From Chryseobacterium aquaeductus (GTDB lineage Bacteria > Bacteroidota > Bacteroidia > Flavobacteriales > Weeksellaceae), in NCBI RefSeq assembly GCF_905175375.1, contig NZ_CAJIMS010000001.1:2542001-2606000 (forward strand): DNA of 64,000 nt. Reading direction: 5' to 3'. Below, piece by piece: positions 24,287 to 33,752 of the stretch. Position numbers and translations under genes: made by a program. The notes under the pieces were generated by a model. The model saw only the letters and a program-made list of their open reading frames with translations. It was not told where the DNA came from and made no database searches. How positions within the stretch are numbered: the first letter of the stretch is position 1; each line of letters begins with the position of its first letter.

Positions 24287-26317
24287 ATGACCAAATTCTA
24301 TCTTTTAGCTATTACTTTTTCGACCTCGGTATTATTTTCACAGAAAAAAGATTCTGCAACTTTAATTTCAGAAGTGAGAATTGATGCGTATAAAAAGCCA
24401 ACCTCTTTCATCACTTCTACAAAATCTGTTTCTGTAGTTTCTCAGGATTTATTAAATTTAAATACACCCGAAAGACTGCTAGAATCTATCAATCAAAACG
24501 CTGGAAGCAGAATGGAAGAACGCTCACCCGGAAGCTATAGAATATCGGTACGTGGGAGTTCATTGAGATCACCATTTGGGGTAAGGAATGTGAAAGTTTA
24601 CCTTGATGACTTTATACTTTCTGATGCTTCAGGAAACACTTATTTTAACGTCATTTCGCCGGAACTCATTAATAGAATAGAAATTTATAAAGGTCCGGAA
24701 AGTGGAGATTTTGGTGCGGTAACAGGTGGAACTCTTCTTTTGAAAACCAGAAATGCAGAAAATACCTCCGCTAATTTATCTACAGGAAGTTTCGGTACTT
24801 TTAATCAAAGTATTGATTTCTCAAAACAACTGGGGAAACATTTTGTTCAAATTTTTGAGAATTATTACCAGACAGATTCATATCGGGAACAATCTGCCGT
24901 GAAAAGGAAACAGATTTTTCTTAAAGATGAATTTCAATATGCTGGAAATGCACAGTTGAAAGCGATGGTTCTACTTTCAGATTTGGAGTATCAAACGCCA
25001 GGCGGTTTGACTTTTGAGCAGATGCAAAACGACCGAACGCAAGCAAGACAGGGAACTGCAACAATTCCCGGAGCCAGCCAACAGAATGCCGGAATTCGCA
25101 ATAAAATGATTTTGGGCGGACTGGCAAACGATTGGAATATTACTCCGAAATTATCTCATTTTATGTTGGTTCAGGGTTCGTATGTAGATTTTGAAAACCC
25201 GTTTATCACCAATTTTGAAAACCGTTTTGAGAGTAACTTTGCATTAAGAACTCATCTCAATTATCAGCAGAACTGGCAAAAAGTTTCAGCGGAATTGAGA
25301 TTGGGTTTTGAAGGTGGAATCAATGATATTTTCATTAAAAATTTTGATAACAACAAAGGAATTGAAGGTGATCCGCAGAATTTTGATCAGCTTAAAAGTT
25401 ACTCAGGATTTTATTTTGTGTCCCAAAAATTGAATTTTAATGAAAAACTTTTTACCGATATTTCTTTGAGTTTAAACTCAAATTCTTACGAATGGGAAAA
25501 GATTTTTCCAGCTTCTGAAAACGGTAAAACGAAATTTAAAGATCAACTTCTTCCCAATTTCGGGCTTACTTATCTTATCGGAAAAGGTTTTTCGGTGAGA
25601 GGTAAAATTGGTAAAGGAAATTCTGCTCCGACCAATGAAGAAATCCGTTCGTCAAATCAGGAATTTACTCTTAATCTCGTTCCGGAATATGGCTGGAATA
25701 AAGAAATTGGACTAAGAAAACAATTCGGAAACGTCTTGTTTGCCGAAGCCAATTATTTCGACTTCCGAATGAAAGATGCGATTGTGAGAAGACAAAATGA
25801 GCGTGGACAAGAATTTTTTGTAAATTCAGGTGAAACCTTACAACAAGGTGTCGAAATACTTTTGGAATCTAAAAATTTCGATCTGAAAAATGATTTTTTC
25901 AACAATTTTAAATTCAGGTTTTCAGGAAGTTTTTACGATTTTAAATTTAAAAATTATAAACAGGGCGAAAATGATTTTTCAGGAAATGATTTAACTGGAG
26001 TTCCGAAAACTACGATCAACAGTTTGTTAAATTTTACTTTTTTTAATAAACTCTCAGTCGATTATTCTCATTTTCACACGTCAAAAATGCCTTTAAATGA
26101 TGCAAACACAGTTTTGTCAGATTCAAATTTGATCGGGAATATTCAGTTCAGATATCCTGTAGAATTTGAGAAGACAAGGCTAAATTTATTTGTACAGATC
26201 CAGAATTTATACAATACAGAATATGTTTTGGGATTTGACATCAATGCTTTCGGAAACCGTTTTTATAATCCTGCTGCAAAAAGGAATTTTTTATTGGGTG
26301 TGAAAGTTGAGTTTTAA
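24287..26317 (+). CDS. TonB-dependent outer-membrane receptor
   Basis: I start at 24287 (MTKFYLLAITF) as it makes a clean signal peptide ending near FSQ; the upstream six codons are less likely. The product is 676 residues. A TonB-box-like EVRIDAY is near residue 28. A plug domain follows: ERLLESINQNAGSRMEERSP, SYRISVRGSSLRSPFG and NRIEIYKGPESGDFGAVTGG. The rest is a 22-strand-type barrel ending in VKVEF with terminal Phe. There is no carboxypeptidase-like N-terminal domain and no SusD partner, so it looks like a metal, siderophore or cobalamin receptor rather than a glycan porter. Substrate unknown. Confidence 0.9.
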   Translation: MTKFYLLAITFSTSVLFSQKKDSATLISEVRIDAYKKPTSFITSTKSVSVVSQDLLNLNTPERLLESINQNAGSRMEERSPGSYRISVRGSSLRSPFGVRNVKVYLDDFILSDASGNTYFNVISPELINRIEIYKGPESGDFGAVTGGTLLLKTRNAENTSANLSTGSFGTFNQSIDFSKQLGKHFVQIFENYYQTDSYREQSAVKRKQIFLKDEFQYAGNAQLKAMVLLSDLEYQTPGGLTFEQMQNDRTQARQGTATIPGASQQNAGIRNKMILGGLANDWNITPKLSHFMLVQGSYVDFENPFITNFENRFESNFALRTHLNYQQNWQKVSAELRLGFEGGINDIFIKNFDNNKGIEGDPQNFDQLKSYSGFYFVSQKLNFNEKLFTDISLSLNSNSYEWEKIFPASENGKTKFKDQLLPNFGLTYLIGKGFSVRGKIGKGNSAPTNEEIRSSNQEFTLNLVPEYGWNKEIGLRKQFGNVLFAEANYFDFRMKDAIVRRQNERGQEFFVNSGETLQQGVEILLESKNFDLKNDFFNNFKFRFSGSFYDFKFKNYKQGENDFSGNDLTGVPKTTINSLLNFTFFNKLSVDYSHFHTSKMPLNDANTVLSDSNLIGNIQFRYPVEFEKTRLNLFVQIQNLYNTEYVLGFDINAFGNRFYNPAAKRNFLLGVKVEF

Positions 26318-26347
26318 ACTTATTTTTTTTGGAAAATCTTGTACTTA

Positions 26348-27316
26348 TTATCTCTGTTTTGTAATAATACTTTTCACAATCATTTCCGCATGAATTCTGG
26401 AGTTTTCAATAAACCAGAGATGCGTGTCTTTTCCTCCGCAAACTACGCCAGCAAGATATAACTTCGGAATATTAGTTTCCATTGTTTCAGAATTGTAGAC
26501 TGGGTTTAGGCAATCTCCTTGTAAGTTAATTCCTGCTTTTTTGAGAAAATCAAAATCAGGTAGATAGCCTGTCATCGCTAATACAAAATCATTCTCAATT
26601 TCCTGAATTTCTCCATTTTCATTTCTAAAAATCACACAATTTTCTTTGATTTCTATTAGTTCCGAGTTAAAATAAGCTGTAATACTTCCCTCAGAAATTC
26701 TGTTTTCAATATCAGGTTTTACCCAATATTTCACGTTTTCTGAAATCTCAGAATGGCGAATAATCATCGTGACCTCTGCACCTTTTCTGTAGGTCTCCAA
26801 AGCAGCATCAACTGACGAATTGCTAGATCCTACAACAACGATTTTTTGCTGTGCATAAGGATATGGTTCTGTATAATAATGTCTTACTTTTTCTAAATTT
26901 TCTCCCGGAATATTCAGCATATTTGGGATGTCATAGAAACCTGTTGAGATAATGACGTTTTTTGCAAGGTATTTTGTTTTTGAAGTTTCAATTTCAAAAA
27001 TTTCATCGTTTTTAGAAACATTTAAAACCTTTTCATATAAATTGATGTTCAGGTTTTTCTGCCTTGCAATGCCTTGGTAATATTCTAAAGCTTCCTGTCT
27101 TCCGGGTTTTGGAGCAGCAGAAATAAAAGGAATTTCAGCGATTTCCAATTTTTCGGCAGTCGAGAAAAATCTCATATATAGGGGATAATTGTACAAAGAA
27201 TTGACGATCGTTCCTTTTTCGATGATTAAATAACTGAGGTTGTTTTTCCCTGCTTCCAAAGCACAGTTTAAACCAATCGGTCCTGCTCCGATGATTAGAA
27301 TATCTAAAATTTCCAT
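26348..27316 (-). CDS. ypdA: YpdA-type bacillithiol disulfide reductase
   Basis: The 322-residue flavoprotein has an FAD motif GAGPIGLNCALEA (10-22) and a second NADPH motif VVVGSSNSSVDAALE near residue 167. The pattern PLYMRFFSTAEKLEIAEIPF and HYYTEPYPYAQQKIVVVGS is typical of YpdA, the reductase of oxidised bacillithiol. It lacks the CxxC of thioredoxin reductases, as expected. Bacillithiol synthesis genes are not in the window. A minus-strand TAAATTTG (27321-27328) ends only four bases before the start codon. Confidence 0.85.
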   Translation of the reverse strand: MEILDILIIGAGPIGLNCALEAGKNNLSYLIIEKGTIVNSLYNYPLYMRFFSTAEKLEIAEIPFISAAPKPGRQEALEYYQGIARQKNLNINLYEKVLNVSKNDEIFEIETSKTKYLAKNVIISTGFYDIPNMLNIPGENLEKVRHYYTEPYPYAQQKIVVVGSSNSSVDAALETYRKGAEVTMIIRHSEISENVKYWVKPDIENRISEGSITAYFNSELIEIKENCVIFRNENGEIQEIENDFVLAMTGYLPDFDFLKKAGINLQGDCLNPVYNSETMETNIPKLYLAGVVCGGKDTHLWFIENSRIHAEMIVKSIITKQR

Positions 27317-27320
27317 GTTA

Positions 27321-27328
27321 CAAATTTA
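27321..27328 (-). promoter_or_regulatory. TAnnTTTG promoter element for ypdA
   Basis: Minus-strand TAAATTTG is a perfect match to the consensus, with a TTG 18 bases upstream of it as -33 element. The ATG begins four bases after it, so a start of transcription at the usual distance would fall at or inside the start codon. Confidence 0.6.
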
Positions 27329-27480
27329 CGAAAATACATACTCCAACAAGTTTAATCTAAAAGTAAAGAATTAAAACTTAAAAATAAAAATACCACTACT
27401 CCAAAACAGTAAAACCCACCAATTTTACCACCCAAACCCAACTATGGCATTGGTTTTGGACTTTTTCTGAAAATTCTACA

Positions 27481-28116
27481 ATGAGAAAAGCTTTCGCGAT
27501 AATTTCCCTCTTATTTATATTTTCTTGTGATAAAAAACACGATAAAACTCCAGCAGTTGCCACAGATAATCTCAAAAGATCAAACGAAAGAAACGATACA
27601 AAACAAGATGCCTTGTCCACCGAAGTTGCCTTGAAAAAGACGAATGATGAGCTTCTTCAAGCCATTAAAGTAGGTTATTTTGATATTTTTGCCAACTATA
27701 TTCATCCTCAAAAAGGAGTGAGATTTTCTATGTATGCTTTTGTAAACCAAAATGAAGACAAGCATTTTACAAAAACCGATTTTGAAAAATATCTTCCTAC
27801 AAACACTATTTTTACATGGGGTTCACGGGACGGTTCCGGGGAAATATACAAAGCAACACTCAATAAATATTTGAATGATTGGGCTTTTAAAAAAGATTTT
27901 ACCAAATCCGAATATTCTTTTAATCAGTTTTTAGGTGGAGGTAATTCTCTGAATAATTTAAAGGAAATTTATCCAAAGACCTATTTTACAGAAAATTATA
28001 TGAAAGGATCTGAACAATATGGCGGAATAGATTGGAATGCCTTACGCTTTGTCTTTGAAGAATTTGACGGAAAATATTATGTTGTTGCAGTCATCAACGA
28101 TGAGTGGACGATATAA
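27481..28116 (+). CDS. Lipoprotein of unknown function
   Basis: The 211-residue protein has a lipoprotein signal: a hydrophobic stretch ending in LFIFSC, with Cys at about residue 16. A charged linker follows (DKKHDKTPAV, ALSTEVALKKTND). The mature domain has the pattern YFDIFANYIHPQKGVRFSMY, TIFTWGSRDGSGE and a C-terminal DGKYYVVAVINDEWTI. I recognise similar sequences only as uncharacterised lipoproteins of Bacteroidota. It is divergent from ypdA. No enzymatic motif seen. Confidence 0.75.
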   Translation: MRKAFAIISLLFIFSCDKKHDKTPAVATDNLKRSNERNDTKQDALSTEVALKKTNDELLQAIKVGYFDIFANYIHPQKGVRFSMYAFVNQNEDKHFTKTDFEKYLPTNTIFTWGSRDGSGEIYKATLNKYLNDWAFKKDFTKSEYSFNQFLGGGNSLNNLKEIYPKTYFTENYMKGSEQYGGIDWNALRFVFEEFDGKYYVVAVINDEWTI

Positions 28117-28161
28117 ATTGCCTGTTCGAATTAATTGATTCAAAGAACTTAGAGATTCAAG

Positions 28162-29457
28162 CTATAAAATTTCAGATAATTGCTTCGTTAAATTTCTCCT
28201 AGAAAACTGTTCGATATTTTGTGTGTTTTCTAACAGATTTCCACTTTTCCAAAGATTAAATTTTTCTAAGATAAATGCTCGAATACTTTCAGAATCTTGA
28301 TAACCAAAGTGTTTTCCGGCTTTCGTTTCGTCTAAAATTTTTGAAACATCTGCATCATTCGGACCGAAAGAAATAATCTGCTTCTCTGTTGCTAAGTACT
28401 CAAATATCTTTCCGGGAATTATTCCTTTTGAAGATTCATTCGGAAAATTGGTGATTAAAAGCATTGATGAATTTGCCATCTCACTTACTGCTTTTTCGTG
28501 CGATAAATATCCGAGATTTTCAATGTGCTTGTTCAAAGCTGAATTTTCTATAGAATCTAAAATCTTATCATCTATTCTTCCTACAAATTTCAGCCTGAAA
28601 TTTTCAGCAAATTCTCTATTTGCTTTAACTAAATCATCAAGGACTTTCCAGAGGTTCTCAGGGTTTCTTAACTGTTCGAGAACGCCAATGTAGCTAAGTG
28701 TAAATTTTGTTGGAGAGTTTGAGGTTTTGAGGTTTTGAGAGTTTGAGGAATCGCTTTCATCAAAGCCATTCGTAATACACAATGCATTGGCTCCATTTTT
28801 TCTAAAATTTTCAGCATCGGTGTAGCTGGTTGCTAGAGTAATGTCTGCATTTTTAAAGACTTCACTTTCAAGCTGACGGTGTTTTTTGTCAGATTTATTG
28901 GTGAGTTTTAAATGTTTGTAATAAGAAATTTCAGTCCAAGGATCACGGAAATCTGCAATCCACTTGAGATTTGGAAATTTCTTTTTTAAATTTAAACCGA
29001 TGAGATGCATCGAATGAGGTGGTCCGGAAGTAACCACAACATCAATATTGTTTATTTTTAAATATTGTTCAAGAAATTTCACGGAAGGACTTACCCAAAA
29101 AACTCTGGCATCGGGTATGAAAAAATTTCCTCGAACCCAGATTGATAATTTAGATTTCCAGCTTTGATTATTTCCTACATCAAACTGTCCGGCTTTGAAT
29201 TTTTTATTGCTTTTGTTGAGTTTTTCTGCCAGTTGATAAGGTTCCCAGATTTTAGTTTTTATAATTTCTAAATCTTTAGGGACGTCTTTCATTAAACTTT
29301 CGTCAATCAGAGGATAGCTTGGGTTTTCGGGAATGAAAATAATGGGTTTCCAGCCAAATTCGGGAAGATATTTTGCAAACTTTAACCATCGCTGTACTCC
29401 CGGCCCACCTGCAGGCGGCCAGTAATAGGTGATGATAAGGATTTTTTTTGATTCCAT
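28162..29457 (-). CDS. Glycosyltransferase family 4
   Basis: I start at 29457 (MESKKILIITYYW) as the frame upstream is short and poorly started. The product is 431 residues in two Rossmann halves. The first has YYWPPAGGPGVQRWLKFAKY; the second has YIGVLEQLRNPENLWKVLDD and EYLATEKQIISFGPNDADV, where the Glu of the ExxP-type region GIIPGKIFEYLATEKQ binds the sugar nucleotide. This fits GT4 retaining transferases. A short tandem repeat in the gene codes for a Ser/Asn linker (near residue 246). It is 120 bases from the YfhO-like gene, same strand, so it may act on surface glycans. Donor and acceptor unknown. Confidence 0.85.
   Translation of the reverse strand: MESKKILIITYYWPPAGGPGVQRWLKFAKYLPEFGWKPIIFIPENPSYPLIDESLMKDVPKDLEIIKTKIWEPYQLAEKLNKSNKKFKAGQFDVGNNQSWKSKLSIWVRGNFFIPDARVFWVSPSVKFLEQYLKINNIDVVVTSGPPHSMHLIGLNLKKKFPNLKWIADFRDPWTEISYYKHLKLTNKSDKKHRQLESEVFKNADITLATSYTDAENFRKNGANALCITNGFDESDSSNSQNLKTSNSPTKFTLSYIGVLEQLRNPENLWKVLDDLVKANREFAENFRLKFVGRIDDKILDSIENSALNKHIENLGYLSHEKAVSEMANSSMLLITNFPNESSKGIIPGKIFEYLATEKQIISFGPNDADVSKILDETKAGKHFGYQDSESIRAFILEKFNLWKSGNLLENTQNIEQFSRRNLTKQLSEIL
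28711..28748. repeat. Short GAGTTTGAGGTTTT tandem repeat in the coding region
   Basis: Plus-strand GAGAGTTTGAGGTTTTGAGG and GTTTTGAGAGTTTGAGG form a run of near-identical 8-9 base units. In the protein it gives a Ser/Asn/Leu stretch between the two Rossmann halves. Confidence 0.5.
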
Positions 29458-29577
29458 ATAAATCCGAATTCCTTTTGTCATTGACTTTGTCGAATCGATT
29501 TCCTTTGAAATAAAGTCAAAGTTTTCAAATTAATTTTCAGTAAATGTTTAGATTCCTAACGGAATGACAAACATTAT

Positions 29578-32121
29578 CTATAATTTTTCTTCGATCAAAA
29601 TTTCTTTACCATCTTTTCTGCGGTAAATAAAATAAATTCCACCTGCACTTAATAAAATAAACAATCCGAAACACAGCAATGAAATCCATTTTCCGATAGC
29701 AATCACTTCAGGTTCAAAAACCATTCTGATGCTGTGTTCTCCCGCTGGAACGTGTACGGCACGCAACAGATAATCTGCTTTGATATACGGAACTTCTTTT
29801 TCGTCAACAAACATTTTCCAACCATGAGGATAATAAATTTCTGAAAAGACTGCCAGCTGCGGAGTTTTTGATTGAGACTTAAATTCCAATTCGTTGGCTT
29901 CGTATTTTGTTAAATTAATAGAAGCTGTAGAATCTGCCAGAACTTGTTTTCCGTTAAAATAAGCCTTATCTGAAGCATTAATAACTGCAGTTTTCTTAGA
30001 ATCTATAGTACCAAGCGATTTTATCTCTTCGTTTGGCGTATTTACAAATCTCAGATCACTTACAAACCAAGCATTTCCGTTTGCGTTAGGATTAGGTACG
30101 ACTTGCGGCTCCTGAGGATTACCGAAAACCATATATTTTGTATTAAGTAAGTTCAGAATTTTAGGTGTTTTTACGCTGTCTACCTTTGAAATATATTCGT
30201 TCAAAAGATCATCATATCTTCTCAGTCTCACAGCATGATAACCACCGATTGAAGAGGTAAAGTAAGAAGTATTGGTCTCACTCGTAACGCCCAAAACCTG
30301 ATTGTAAACTCTGTAATGTTTTTTGTCTTTTTCAGCAATTGTTTCCAAAGTTTTGTTGACAGGAATACTTGCTAAAATTGACTGCAAATTAGGATTGTCG
30401 CCCACTTTTTCAGCCAAATAATCCGAACCTTCTGTCTGAAAAGGATTTTCGGCAAATATTTTATCTACATAATTTTCATCATTCAGATAACGTTTATTTA
30501 CTGTCCAAAGGTCAAATAAACTCACAACACCAATAATAATTAAAGCAATATTTTGATTTAGTTTTTGTTTTAAACTAAAGAATAAAACGGCTGCGGTGAT
30601 TCCAACATAAATTAAGGCTTTTAAAGCATCAATTCTGAATAATTTAAATCTTTCATCCGTAAGATAATCTAACAAAAATGGCGGCAAATAAGTTTTTTCA
30701 TTATCAGTATGGAATCCTAAAATAGATTTACCGAAAAGTATAAATAATAAAGTTAAACCTAAAATTCCTGCGCTTACGTACGTTAGAACTTTCTTTTTAT
30801 AATCTTCTTCTAATTTCGAATCGGTATAAAATCTGTACAATCCGATAATTGCAATTAGAGGGAACAATAATTCAACCACAACCAAAATAGAAGATGGCGC
30901 TCTGAACTTACTGTAGAAAGGAACATATTCAATAAAGAAATCTGAAAGCGGCATGAAGTTGCTTCCCCAAGCCAAAAGAATTGTCAGAATAGTAGCTCCA
31001 AGAATCCAATAACGGTATTTTTTTGATGCAAAAAAGAATCCTAAAATTGCTAAGAAACACACAATTGCTCCTTGATACGCTGGTCCCGAAGTTCCTGGTT
31101 GGTCTCCCCAATAGGTGATGCTCCCGAAACCTTTAGAAATCCTGTCGTACTCAGCTTGTGAAGTGACGTTATCTTGTACCAGCTGTTGTACTTTTTCCAT
31201 CATTTCTTTTCCTTCAGGCTCCTGACTTCCGCCTCCCATTAATCTTGGAATGAAAAGGTTTAGTGTTTCAAGCTTTCCATAACTCCACATCAGGATGCTT
31301 TCTTTATCCATCCCGGAATTTCCGGCGGTGTGGGTTTCTGTATTTAAAATCTGTTTTCCTCTTACGGTTTCTTTGATGTATTCAGAGTTTGCCATGATTC
31401 GCTGAGAATTCATCCCAACGCCAATCGCCAAAGCTCCGGCTATAATTCCTGACGAAATCAGGAAATGTTTCATCGGAGTTTTCTTTTGGATCGCTCTGAT
31501 TAATTCAGATAAAAATAAAAATCCTAATCCCAAAAACAGGTAATACGTCATCTGTGGATGATTGGCAGCCACCTGTAATCCGAAGAATAGAGTGGTGACG
31601 ATAAAACCCCAAACATATTTTTTTCTGATATAAACCAATAAAATTCCGGCTAAAAGTGGGGCGAAATATTCAATAGTGTTCACTTTTCCGTTGTGCCCGG
31701 CAGCGATAATGATGTAAAAATAAGTAGAAAGTCCAAAAAACGTCGCTCCCAAAAGTGCATATTTCCAGTTTCTGACTGCAACCATTCCCAGGAGAAAAAA
31801 TCCTGAGAACAAAAGGAATAAATAGTTGACAGGTCTTGGAAGAATGTTTAGATAGCTGTCTAATTTTTTAATAATATCGCCTTCGAAACGGCTTCCCATC
31901 TGATAAGTTGGCATCCCACCAAACATAGAATCACTCCAATATGTCTCTTTATCGTAAGTGTCTCTGTAATCAATAAGTTCCTTCGCACCGCCTCGATATT
32001 GCACAATATCATGCTGGAAAAGCTGCTTCCCTGTAAACACCGGAGTGGAATATAAAAATGCTAAAACTAAGAATGCGATGATGGAAATCGCAATATAAAT
32101 CAAGTTTTTATTTTTCGCCAT
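29578..32121 (-). CDS. YfhO-like polytopic membrane protein
   Basis: The 847-residue inner-membrane protein has about 12-13 hydrophobic helices over the first 550 residues, then an extracytoplasmic domain (about 560-800) with RVYNQVLGVTSETNTSYFTS and VFSEIYYPHGWKMFVDEKEV, then a final helix. This is the layout of YfhO-family proteins, which move polyprenyl-linked sugars for modification of surface polymers (in Bacillus and Listeria, glycosylation of teichoic acid). A role in surface glycosylation is likely, and the neighbouring GT4 gene fits. No catalytic test is possible from sequence. Confidence 0.8.
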   Translation of the reverse strand: MAKNKNLIYIAISIIAFLVLAFLYSTPVFTGKQLFQHDIVQYRGGAKELIDYRDTYDKETYWSDSMFGGMPTYQMGSRFEGDIIKKLDSYLNILPRPVNYLFLLFSGFFLLGMVAVRNWKYALLGATFFGLSTYFYIIIAAGHNGKVNTIEYFAPLLAGILLVYIRKKYVWGFIVTTLFFGLQVAANHPQMTYYLFLGLGFLFLSELIRAIQKKTPMKHFLISSGIIAGALAIGVGMNSQRIMANSEYIKETVRGKQILNTETHTAGNSGMDKESILMWSYGKLETLNLFIPRLMGGGSQEPEGKEMMEKVQQLVQDNVTSQAEYDRISKGFGSITYWGDQPGTSGPAYQGAIVCFLAILGFFFASKKYRYWILGATILTILLAWGSNFMPLSDFFIEYVPFYSKFRAPSSILVVVELLFPLIAIIGLYRFYTDSKLEEDYKKKVLTYVSAGILGLTLLFILFGKSILGFHTDNEKTYLPPFLLDYLTDERFKLFRIDALKALIYVGITAAVLFFSLKQKLNQNIALIIIGVVSLFDLWTVNKRYLNDENYVDKIFAENPFQTEGSDYLAEKVGDNPNLQSILASIPVNKTLETIAEKDKKHYRVYNQVLGVTSETNTSYFTSSIGGYHAVRLRRYDDLLNEYISKVDSVKTPKILNLLNTKYMVFGNPQEPQVVPNPNANGNAWFVSDLRFVNTPNEEIKSLGTIDSKKTAVINASDKAYFNGKQVLADSTASINLTKYEANELEFKSQSKTPQLAVFSEIYYPHGWKMFVDEKEVPYIKADYLLRAVHVPAGEHSIRMVFEPEVIAIGKWISLLCFGLFILLSAGGIYFIYRRKDGKEILIEEKL

Positions 32122-32200
32122 ATTGGTTATTAAGTTGATATTTAATTGAGAAGTTTTTGATTTTTTAAGAATCAGTTATTTAGATTCGTTTTGTTTCTAA

Positions 32201-32288
32201 CGCAAAGTCCGCAAAGATTTTTTTGACTACGATCTGCATAGATTTAAGTTCGCAAAGGCGTTCCACTCAGCAAAGTTCACAAAGATTT
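32201..32288. repeat. CGCAAAG-type intergenic repeat
   Basis: CGCAAAG occurs at 32201, 32210 and 32251, with close variants AGCAAAG (about 32270) and CACAAAG (about 32278). The units are 9-42 bases apart, each near an AAAG-ATTT block. It is a small intergenic repeat cluster of unknown role. Confidence 0.45.
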
Positions 32289-32289
32289 A

Positions 32290-32520
32290 TTAATGATTCG
32301 CACTGTTTTTATCTTTCACTTCCTCATAGTCCACAGTTTCTGCGTCCCATTTTACTTTCTTTTCAATATTCGTGTTTGAGTTTTTAGCTTCTTGATTCGG
32401 AACATTGTTAGGTTTAAAGCCTGTGTATTTATACAAAGATTTAAAGAAGATTCTTTTTAAAATATTCCAAATAAAAAAAATAATAATAGTACCAAGTATT
32501 AACTCAAAAAGGAATTTCAT
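32290..32520 (-). CDS. DUF4834-like small membrane protein
   Basis: The 76-residue protein has one membrane helix (about residues 4-24) with FELILGTIIIFFIWNILKRI, then a charged tail with KKVKWDAETVDYEEVKDK. This matches the DUF4834 pattern common in Bacteroidota. It lies 93 bases upstream of the DUF6263 gene's stop, same strand. Function unknown. Confidence 0.7.
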   Translation of the reverse strand: MKFLFELILGTIIIFFIWNILKRIFFKSLYKYTGFKPNNVPNQEAKNSNTNIEKKVKWDAETVDYEEVKDKNSANH

Positions 32521-32613
32521 AAATAATTAATTTAATATTCAATGTTTAATATTCAAGATTTAACGTCTATTTGCTACTACTCAATAACGCTAAAACTCTC
32601 CAACCCTCACACT

Positions 32614-33660
32614 TTATTTTGCTGCAGGATTTACCATTACAGAAGAATTTGAAACACTTTTCATGCTCTGAGACTGTTTTCCGTCTGAGATGGTTTCGAT
32701 CTGAGTCGTTTTTACCGTGATATTCTGATTAGTAATCCAACCTGTATTTTGATCAAATTTGATCGTTCCGTTCTGAGCCAATTCGCTGCTCATGCTGTGA
32801 GTCATTTCTGCCTGAGATTTTTTCTCCTCTTTTTTAGGAATTCCACCAGTTACTGAGATTTCAGCAATTCCGTTTCCTACACTTTTAAGAACATAGTTTG
32901 ATGTCACTTTAATTTTACCGTTGGGATCTGCACTTTCGCTGGTTGACCATTTTTCGCCAATCTTGACTCCTTTTTTCGGAATTATGGTTAAGTTTTTAGC
33001 AAACTGATCTTTCAAAACTTTTTCATTAAAGCTTTCTTTCAGACTTGCTACAACGCTCGCTTTTTGGTTGGCATCTTTTACCAAAGTTCCGATTGCGTTT
33101 GAGATTTTGGTATAGACTGCATCAAAACCTGTTATTGAAAGTACTTTTCCTTGACTGTCCATTTTCATGTTGAGTTTGTTGCCAGTCAATGCGCGGTTTA
33201 CATTCCAAATCATTTTAAGATTATCATCCTTAGGAATTGGTAGTTTTGTATCAACAATGACAGTTTTGCCGTCAGCACTTTGAGAATTTCTTTTCCCGAT
33301 CAAATTGATGGTAATATCATAGACTTCACCTTTTACATCATTTACGGTAAAGCTCATTTCGTCAGTAGATTCGCTGGTTCCATTTAATGTTTTTCCTGAA
33401 GGATCAGTCATCGTTTTTACATCTCTTTGGTAAGTTGTCAGAGGGTACGTTTTTCCTTTTTCAAGTTTAAAAGATTGAGTAAAAACTCCCAAAGAGTCTT
33501 TGATTGCAGGGTTTTCTTTTACTTCAGCTACAGAATCTGCAGGAACTTCTACAGTAATTGTTTTACCGGTTTTAGGATCTACTTTTGTGATCGTTGCAGT
33601 TTCTTTTTTACAAGAAACGATAGCTAAAGTGATCAATGCAATTGCTGCTATATTTTTCAT
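32614..33660 (-). CDS. DUF6263 lipoprotein
   Basis: I start at 33660 (MKNIAAIALIT), giving a lipoprotein signal with Cys near residue 17 in TLAIVSCKKE. The product is 348 residues. A linker with ATITKVDPKTGKTITVEV and AEVKENPAIKDSLGVFTQS precedes a beta-rich domain: FKLEKGKTYPLTTYQRDVKT, DEMSFTVNDVKGEVYDITI and NGTIKFDQNTGWITNQNITV. I recognise this as DUF6263. It probably sits in the inner face of the outer membrane. No enzymatic motif. Function unknown. Confidence 0.75.
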   Translation of the reverse strand: MKNIAAIALITLAIVSCKKETATITKVDPKTGKTITVEVPADSVAEVKENPAIKDSLGVFTQSFKLEKGKTYPLTTYQRDVKTMTDPSGKTLNGTSESTDEMSFTVNDVKGEVYDITINLIGKRNSQSADGKTVIVDTKLPIPKDDNLKMIWNVNRALTGNKLNMKMDSQGKVLSITGFDAVYTKISNAIGTLVKDANQKASVVASLKESFNEKVLKDQFAKNLTIIPKKGVKIGEKWSTSESADPNGKIKVTSNYVLKSVGNGIAEISVTGGIPKKEEKKSQAEMTHSMSSELAQNGTIKFDQNTGWITNQNITVKTTQIETISDGKQSQSMKSVSNSSVMVNPAAK

Positions 33661-33752
33661 GTGTAATGTTCTGTTTTTGAGAAATTTCCTCCCTTTTTTG
33701 TATTGACTTTGTCTAAGCAAGGCTTTGGAAAAGAAATTTATATTTTTAAAAT

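Noticed and set aside
32201..32288. CRISPR array
   Set aside because: Units are 7 bases, spacing irregular and no cas genes.
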